64,000 bases of DNA. It comes from Wolfiporia cocos. Taxonomy: Eukaryota; Basidiomycota; Agaricomycetes; Polyporales; Phaeolaceae. The position numbers and the translations under genes were made by a program. Numbering within the stretch: position 1 is the first letter of the stretch; every line of letters starts with the position of its first letter. The notes under the pieces are model-generated. The model was not told the origin of the DNA and did not search any database. It saw only the letters and a list, made by a program, of their open reading frames with translations. This document shows, in pieces, positions 57,582-64,000 of this stretch. The stretch lies in assembly GCA_029448655.1 (NCBI GenBank), contig JACCLO010000004.1:806001-870000 (forward strand), given 5' to 3'.

Positions 57582-58921
57582 GCACACATCCTCCATCTCT
57601 AGAAAACTTATACAGAGGCCGTCTACAGTGAACCCGGAGCTTTCGACGTAGTCATAACACCACGTTCTGGCGCTCGCGCACAGACGATCATCAGTGCCTG
57701 TGGATGATTGGAGGGAATGAGTGTAGGAGTGCTGGGATGCTGATCGGCGTATCTCAAAGGCTCTCAGCTTAGTAAGCGGTTGTCGTTATAGAATGCTCAC
57801 AGGATCTCAAAGAGATTGTCACATTCTATTGTACCTCCCTCCACCTATAAATATTGAAAATTGGTGGCCCCGGGGCCTCTCATAATGTGAGACCCATAAT
57901 TGCACCTGAAACAATTTCCTGCAGCATGAGCACGTGCTTAACCAGATCACTCACCTAATTGAGCATATTGTGAGGAGCGGATGCGAGTCTATGAAACGGG
58001 AACGGGAAGGCTCCAGCGTGGCTCCGGTCATTCGGCGTGTACAAATAGCGTAATCGAGATCTAACATTATCTCGGCTCTGAACACGTCAATGCGAAACTA
58101 TCATTTCTGAGCATGATTATGTAATTGTACCGACTACCATGTGCGCATCAAATTCGCGACCATATTGCACTACCCAACATGCCAATGACAATGACGTCCC
58201 CATTGGCATTTCCTCAGCAGTGCCGACGACTCGGATAACCTCTTGCCACGATGACGCATAGCGAGACGGCATCTAAGCCTAATATTTGACGTTCTTATCA
58301 CGCGCTGGTGTGGACCCAATACAAACTTCCAGCCGTAATGCAATAACCATTGCGCCAAAAGGGCACACTGTTGACATCGGTGAGTCTCAGTACTTGAGCT
58401 ATTACGGCACATGGTCGTGACGTGCTCGTGACAGTTCTACACCACATGTTCTTTGTGAGAATGCTGGAGCAATAATGCTATTAGGAGAACGGGATGTGGA
58501 CATTAGAGTAACACAGAATCTCCTCTAGTTGCCTATGAACAGCCCTATGGGTATCGTTATCCACCCTCCCCAATCCATTTTTACACAGATCATACTCCTA
58601 TGTACTGTTGATAGTATTGAACAGAAGTAATAACATGCAGAAGAGCACAAAAGAGGGAGAGAGTTGCAGGGTAGAACACCTAAGAGCAGCATGATGGTGT
58701 GCTTCGGAAGCAAGCTATGTATGTTCAATGAACTCTATATAGACAAATTTAGATGCTGTCACTGAAACACGATTACCAGAAGGACCAAAATCATGCTGTT
58801 ATATTCAGCTGCTGAACATTGCTTACACTGAAACGATATACCATGTATGCATAGAATATATACTGATGTGTTGCTAGTCTCCAGATATGGAGAGTTATAA
58901 TGAATGTAGCAGCCCTGAGGC
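57582..58921. other. Spacer, no gene recognised
   Basis: About 1.3 kb of mixed, rather AT-rich sequence. A GGCCCCGGGGCC palindrome lies at about 57867. Short minus-strand frames at 58170-58730 show no family features. Confidence 0.5.
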
Positions 58922-59764
58922 TTAGCCGATGATCAGATGCTTAGAGTCAACGGCAACAGCGCGCTTCGGGAAGACAAATTCTGCGCTTTCCACTGGAGCT
59001 CGACTTGCACCTACGATCCCCTTTCGTTGAATGACAGAAAATCAACACCGTACTCATACCTACAGTGCTGTCGTCGCTGAAGTGCTGCAAGGCCTTCATG
59101 ACGACGATGGGGGAGCTGTTGTCAAGTCTGGGAAGGCTCGTCATCGAGATGCTGAACAGGAGCATGCTATCCGACAACGTGTTTCCCGCGATAGGTGCAA
59201 TACTCCAGGCATGGCAGACGCACTAGTGACGGGCCACGATAGGCGCGACTTGCACTTCCAATTTGATCCTACTTCTATTGTCGAGTCACATTGCATCGGG
59301 GGTGTGCACATATGTGATCTGGCGGCGCCTGACAGACCCATTGTCCTGGACCAATCCTCGACGCATATAAGTGGCATTGATACTTCTCTCGAGACAGATT
59401 GTTGCAATGAGCAATTATCGAGCTCGCTGGAGGCAAGTGCCAGATCACCGTCTAGTGCTCATAGCATGTTCGTAATGCGATTGATCTCCACAGCTAATAA
59501 GACATAGCGGCTCTGACATACCCACACACTCCAACGGTGTATATATACGGAAGGCTTGCGGTGGAGATGGCTCTTGTGACGCACATGTTGTAGCGTCAGG
59601 CGCCTGTAACAGTGTATCCACGGTGAGCATGAAGTATCGACTACTGTCCAGTACTTAGACTTGTTCAACTTTGAAAGGACGAACAAAGTGCTGCATCTGA
59701 CTTGGAAGGTGTCGGGACCGACGGAGAGCGTGGCGTAGTCCCGGCTACTACCCGCCAATTTCAC
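58922..59764 (-). CDS. Unrecognised minus-strand gene (partial model)
   Basis: Only the 3' part is convincing: a frame ending SPIVVMKALQHFSDDSTVG joins across a small intron (donor GTATGAGT, acceptor GATCGTAG) to ASRAPVESAEFVFPKRAVAV and DSKHLIIG before TAA at 58922. Upstream, pieces such as REKYQCHLYASRIGPGQWVC and, at 59.6-59.76 kb, YATLSVGPDTFQVRCSTLF look coding but need introns that I could not fix, and no start codon is placed. I recognise no family. Cysteines are frequent in the middle part. It faces away from the F-box C gene, whose first exon starts less than 100 bp beyond. The model is tentative. Confidence 0.35.
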
Positions 59765-59845
59765 CGTGATATCAATGCATCAACTATTGTGGCATTGCGT
59801 GACGTTTCGTACTGTCATCGAAGTAGATTGGAATCGGAGGATGAG

Positions 59846-61360
59846 ATGGATGGGACCGTCTGGCAGAAAGGCTTAGCTTTGGTGCGTGACAATGTACATG
59901 ACGGCCGATGACTTGTTGACCATCATCGGTTCATTACCCCGTCGCAGCCACATTCCTGCGCCGAAGAAGACACGCATTTCGCCTCACAGAACAACACAAC
60001 TGGGATACATATCAGAGATAGTGTTGTTGAGCCAACATCTGAACACATACTACTGGCTAAGCATGCTTTGGATTCAGCTGTATCCAGCATGCCGCTCGAA
60101 GTTTGGGAACATGTCCTGGACTGCCTAAAGGACGAACCTAGAACGCTGAGAGCAACCGAGGTGGTCTGCAAAGCATGGCGCCCTCGGAGCCGCTTTCATC
60201 TCAATAGCACGGGAATCAATGACGAAGGTTCCCGCTACTTGTACGGAAATGAGGACGCCTATCCGTTCGGGATGCTTCTGCAAGCGGATCCGCGGGGAAG
60301 ACGTATGCTGGCATTTATGTATGTCGAAGGCAGAACAGCAAAGGACGGCAGGCAGGGTAGTCTCGCGCACCTTGGCACTGTGGCAGCTACCTTGGCAAGA
60401 TTCTGCACCTGTCCGCTTTCACCTCGGTCAAGGAGCTGTGGCTCAACGGTGTCACGTTCCCTTCGATTACCGTGTTTGGACGACTCGTCTGTTCACTTGG
60501 CAGCCTTGGCCGGCTTGAAATCACAGGGCCGTTGTCTTTCACGGATAGCCGTCTCCCTTCCTCACGACGCAGATGGGCGTTTCCTCCAGTTCTGGTTAAA
60601 CTGGGTGTCACTGCGAGAGTTTCCTTGGATGTCTTCCGCTCACCTGTTGTCATAAAACCGGTAAATCAGTACAAGTTCATCGATTTTACTTCGGCTCCGC
60701 TGGAAGTGTTCCAATCCCTCCTGATTCGGAGGCTCCTGAAGAATAACAGATCGTCTTTGGAGCGATTCTCAATCGACCTATCGTCCTTGCTTTCTATGTC
60801 AGGAACTGCTGTTCATGACCTCGTTGGTATGAACAATCAGTAATCTGGTGCGGAAATTTGCTCATTCGAGTCTGCATGAGCAGATAGAAACTTGGATCTG
60901 TCACGAAATACCGTGCTACGAGCACTCAGTCTATATCCTTTCCTCGAGGAGCGGCATCTAACTACAACCAGCACCTACGACGTATACCAACAAATTATCT
61001 CCACCACATCTCCTGATAGTTTGGAGACGGTGGATATTAGATGCTCTTTTCGAAGCGCACAGGGATCCACTTCAGACGTCCTTGGTTTCTTGAACAGGCT
61101 CTGCCGGGAGTTCAGCCCGCTGGACCGCGTGCTCTCCCCTGAACGGTACACCGCACTGAGGATAGTCGGATTCTGCATCAATTGCGATGAGAAATTCAGA
61201 GAGAGCCTGGAAGACCATTGGAATACTCTCGCAGCGATTCACTTTGCGAATCTGCATGCCCGAAAACTTGTTAGGTACGTCTCACCTGAACGAACATGCC
61301 CGAGGGGCCGTCTGATATTGATTGGCTTATTGTTTCAGACTGTATCTCTCCGATCGTTAG
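59846..61360 (+). pseudogene. F-box protein, family copy C, with internal deletion and frameshift
   Basis: Model: 59846-59881, 59948-60826, 60884-61274, 61339-61360; the splice sites are sound (exon 3 begins DRNLDLSRNTVL, matching copy B). The F-box is present (MPLEVWEHVLDCLKDEP, VVCKAW). Near 60396 the frame changes with no room for an intron: frame 1 carries QGSLAHLGTVAATLA, and the continuation KILHLSAFTSVKELWLNGV is in another frame. Alignment to copy B shows that about 25 residues found there (HHLSRLERLEICNAEWTKGS and five more) are missing at this point. So a small deletion removed them and shifted the frame. The protein as read would end soon after. The last exon is also much shorter than in copy B. 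Probable pseudogene, though a sequencing error cannot be excluded. Confidence 0.75.
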
Positions 61361-61759
61361 CTCAATTGTGCTGTTGCCCTCTTGGGTGACTGCTGACGCG
61401 CTGATGATTTGCTACGTGCCCCGATGGCCGATCTCTTGCTCGATGTCATCTTATCCTGCCCTGAGTGCCATCATTGTCATTGTTTTGTGCGGATTTCACA
61501 AAGGCCTGCTGCACACGCCTCGATTTGTGGTGTCGACGGCGGGTGATTGAGATATGCTACCGGGCATCACGTTAATATATGCTGTATAACGCAAGCCGGA
61601 GGAATGGCTGGAGTGGGCGCATGTTTGACCACGCGAGATCGATGATGTCAAGATCGGGGCAAGCCCTCAGCAACGCGCGCTAATAGGATCAACGCCTTCG
61701 CTGCGCCTCCTCCACGACGACCACGACCCCTCCGCTGCTTTCGCCATAACGAGCCCAAT
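61361..61759. other. Spacer before the PhoD-like gene
   Basis: About 400 bp, presumably 3' end of F-box C and promoter of the phosphatase gene. A plus-strand frame runs through 61296-61550 but shows no family features. Confidence 0.45.
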
Positions 61760-64000
61760 ATGCCACGGCTCCTGAGCTATGCAGTCGCACTCACCTCAAC
61801 GATATTCCGTATCACTGTGTACATCTTTCTTCGAGTGGTAGGTAGCAGAGAGGTGTTCTGGATTGTCCATCAGGTTTGAAGACAAATATCCGCGCAGATC
61901 CCCGCACCAGTCGCCAGAGATGTACTTCTAGTCTCTTTCCCTTCGTATCTTGCAGCGTACGCGCTGTCTCCTGCACCCAAGAAGGCGCAGAAAGAGACCA
62001 AACCACCGAGCGCGGGATCCTCTGCCATGGAGAAGACGCACGACTCCGGGGCTGAGACGGAACGGACACCAACAGTGAGTTTTCCTAGAATTACGCATTT
62101 GCTATGCACACTGATTATGTTAATGCTACATGCTCGATAGCCAGACGCCTCTCCTTCGCCGCTCATGGCCTTTTTGCTCTCGTTGCCAATTCCTTCGCGA
62201 GCCATTAACTTGGTCAACCTCGCTGTCAACACCATTCTCTTCTTATTTGCCATGGATCTGGCGCTGACCCCAAGTGTGGATGATGCACGCGATGTCGTGT
62301 TTACTCGCGTGGGCGCCGTATATCCCGACGGCGCCAAGATCGTCGTGCGTTATCCTCTCAGCCCCCAAGCCGCTCCCAGCAGAGTGGAAGACGAGGACCT
62401 CTACGATTTTGAAGCTCCCTCTCAGCCTACCTCGGGAGATGGGTGGCATGTCGTGCATGTCGTGTGGCGGCAAGCGCGCAGCGGCAATAACACGCCTTTG
62501 AACAAGGATGTGCTGAGGCGCACGCGTGCACTGAACCTTACACGAGAACATGATTGGGTGGGAACAGTGACGCTTGATGGGATGTATCCTGATACGGAGT
62601 ACGAATGTACGTCCCGTTCCATTTACTCCCGATGAATGGGCTGCAACTCGATACCTCTAACTTATTTTCCACTGTCACTCAGACATGTTGACCTCTTCCG
62701 ACCAAACACCGCTCGAATACCCTGCGGTCTCTGCAGCTTCCTCGTTTATATCCTCATTGCCATTCTTACCCACTGAGCTAGTATCAGGGCGGTCCCTGCA
62801 CTTCCGAACGTTCCCTGACCCGCTGCTGCGTCACGATGGTCGCGGTGCGCACTTCAGATTCATTGCAACATCGTGCGTAACGCCCAACTTCCCCTATGTG
62901 CCTCTGCATGGCAGACGCATCCGCGGCTTTGATCTGCTTGCCGAGTATATCTGGCCACCCACTTCATCAGCCTCAACCCCCGTCTTAAGCCCTGTCGCTT
63001 CATCAGGACCCGCGCAGAACTCTAGCAGCCAACTGAATGACTCTGCGGTGGAATCAACAGCATTACTTCCTCTCGTAAGCGGACCAGCGACGGCATTCAT
63101 GCTCTTCCTGGGGGACTTCATTTACGCCGATGTGCCGGTATATATGGGTGACAATCGTGAGGCGTATCGACGGTTATACCGGAGAAACTACCTTAGCAAC
63201 AGCTTCCGGCGCGTATATGAGCGTCTTCGTGAGTATTTTGTCCATATCCCCGGTTCTACACGCAAATTTAATGTGTCCACGATGTGAAGCTATATTCCAC
63301 ACTTATGACGACCATGAGGTACATGATTCTACGCTGGATAACAATGGTAGACACTAACGCCCAACGCGACATCACCTAGATAATCAACAACTACATTGGA
63401 GGCGCAGCCGATCCCGCTCCTTTCTCGAATGCAGATGACGCTTTCCGACTATACAATGCCGATGGGAACTACAATCTGCCTGCTACCTCTCGATCATCCA
63501 CATTTTCAGTCTCATCAGCGAAATCATATGCAGGCGACGAGCATTACTATTCGTTCCGCCATGGAGACGCAGCATTTTTCGTGCTCGACACGCGCCGCTA
63601 CCGCTCGAGCCTGGAGACAGAGCCTGCGCTGCGTACGATGCTTGGTGCTCGGCAGCTACGAGAGGTCGTTAATTGGCTGAAAGAGGTATTACTTTATTTC
63701 GATCTCTGATTTGTTATGATCATGTACGCCTCTAATGTGTAGGTCAACAACACGGCAACCTTCAAGTTCCTTGTATCCTCCGTGCCGTTCACATCTCTCT
63801 GGACGCATGATGCGCAGACCGACTCGTGGGCTGGTTACGCCTACGAGAAGTCTGCTCTCCTACGCATCCTGCACACTGTCCCGAACATCGTCATCTTATC
63901 GGGAGACCGCCACGAGTTTGCTGCGATCGAGTTCCCCGCAGGAGAGCCGACGCATGTACAGCCCCTCCACACCGAGTCAGAACAATCGGACGATAGTAGT
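61760..64000 (+). CDS. PhoD-like metallophosphatase, 5' part (cut by window end)
   Basis: Seven exons so far (61760-61837, 61898-62074, 62141-62606, 62683-63228, 63290-63318, 63380-63685, 63743 to the edge), 620 codons in frame. The N-terminus carries hydrophobic segments (SYAVALTSTIFRITVYIFL; RAINLVNLAVNTILFLFAMD), so the protein is membrane-anchored with the catalytic part outside or luminal. Catalytic landmarks of PhoD phosphatases are visible: FIATSC, FLGDFIYAD, TYDDHE (in its own 29-nt exon), then FFVLDTRRYRSS and ILSGDRHEFAAIEF, which supply metal ligands (Asp, His). Such enzymes hydrolyse phosphate mono- or diesters using Fe/Ca or similar metals. The C-terminus lies beyond the window. 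The gene looks intact as far as seen. Confidence 0.9.

Noticed and set aside
61296..61550. 84-codon plus-strand frame after F-box C
   Set aside because: Mostly intron and 3' flank of the F-box copy; in the wrong phase for its last exon and with no family features.
1..64000. tRNA, rRNA, riboswitch or bacterial-type operon features
   Set aside because: I scanned for cloverleaf landmarks (GGTTCGA-type loops with paired arms) and ribosomal signatures and recognised none; Shine-Dalgarno and operon concepts do not apply to this genome.

Overview
This is nuclear DNA of a filamentous basidiomycete, most likely an Agaricomycete (white-rot polypore type); I cannot name the species. The evidence is genes cut by many 45-100 nt GT-AG introns, expanded FunK1 kinases and F-box proteins, a chromodomain Ty3/gypsy element, and core genes (GSK-3, Met30, complex I 24 kDa) with fungal features. 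I placed exon joins by eye from splice sites plus protein continuity.

Layout. Positions 1-8.65 kb are a transposon graveyard: the 3' end of a gypsy pol gene and its LTR, then old AT-rich repeats. One stretch of about 1.2 kb has no CpG at all. A roughly 600-bp inverted repeat follows, and a younger CpG-rich solo LTR with an intact target-site duplication sits in one of its arms. A second, small solo LTR lies at 8.4-8.6 kb. From 8.9 to 12.7 kb there is an F-box gene and a Ser/Pro-rich protein of unknown role. From 15.4 to 32.6 kb lies a conserved block: GSK-3 kinase, Met30-type F-box/WD40 protein, bestrophin-like anion channel (+ strand), then NADH dehydrogenase 24 kDa subunit and a large ZNFX1/Hrr1-like RNA helicase (- strand). 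From 33.5 to 48.6 kb are three FunK1 kinases (one +, two -) around a GH3/PA14 beta-glucosidase. From 49 to 64 kb there is a candidate short inverted-repeat transposon, a second F-box gene, a divergent UbiA prenyltransferase/P450 pair, an unrecognised minus-strand gene, a third F-box copy with a frame break, and the 5' part of a PhoD-like phosphatase cut by the window edge.

How the parts relate. Met30 is a ubiquitin-ligase receptor and GSK-3 a kinase that in many fungi makes phosphodegrons, but their adjacency here may be chance. The three F-box genes at 9, 50 and 60 kb belong to one lineage-expanded family, as do the three FunK1 genes, so this is an accessory, duplication-prone neighbourhood. 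The ZNFX1-like helicase belongs to the RNAi/heterochromatin machinery; the CpG-depleted inverted repeats at the left end are the sort of DNA such a pathway silences. The UbiA/P450 pair is the best candidate for a small, uncharacterised biosynthetic locus. I recognised no rRNA, tRNA or CRISPR array.
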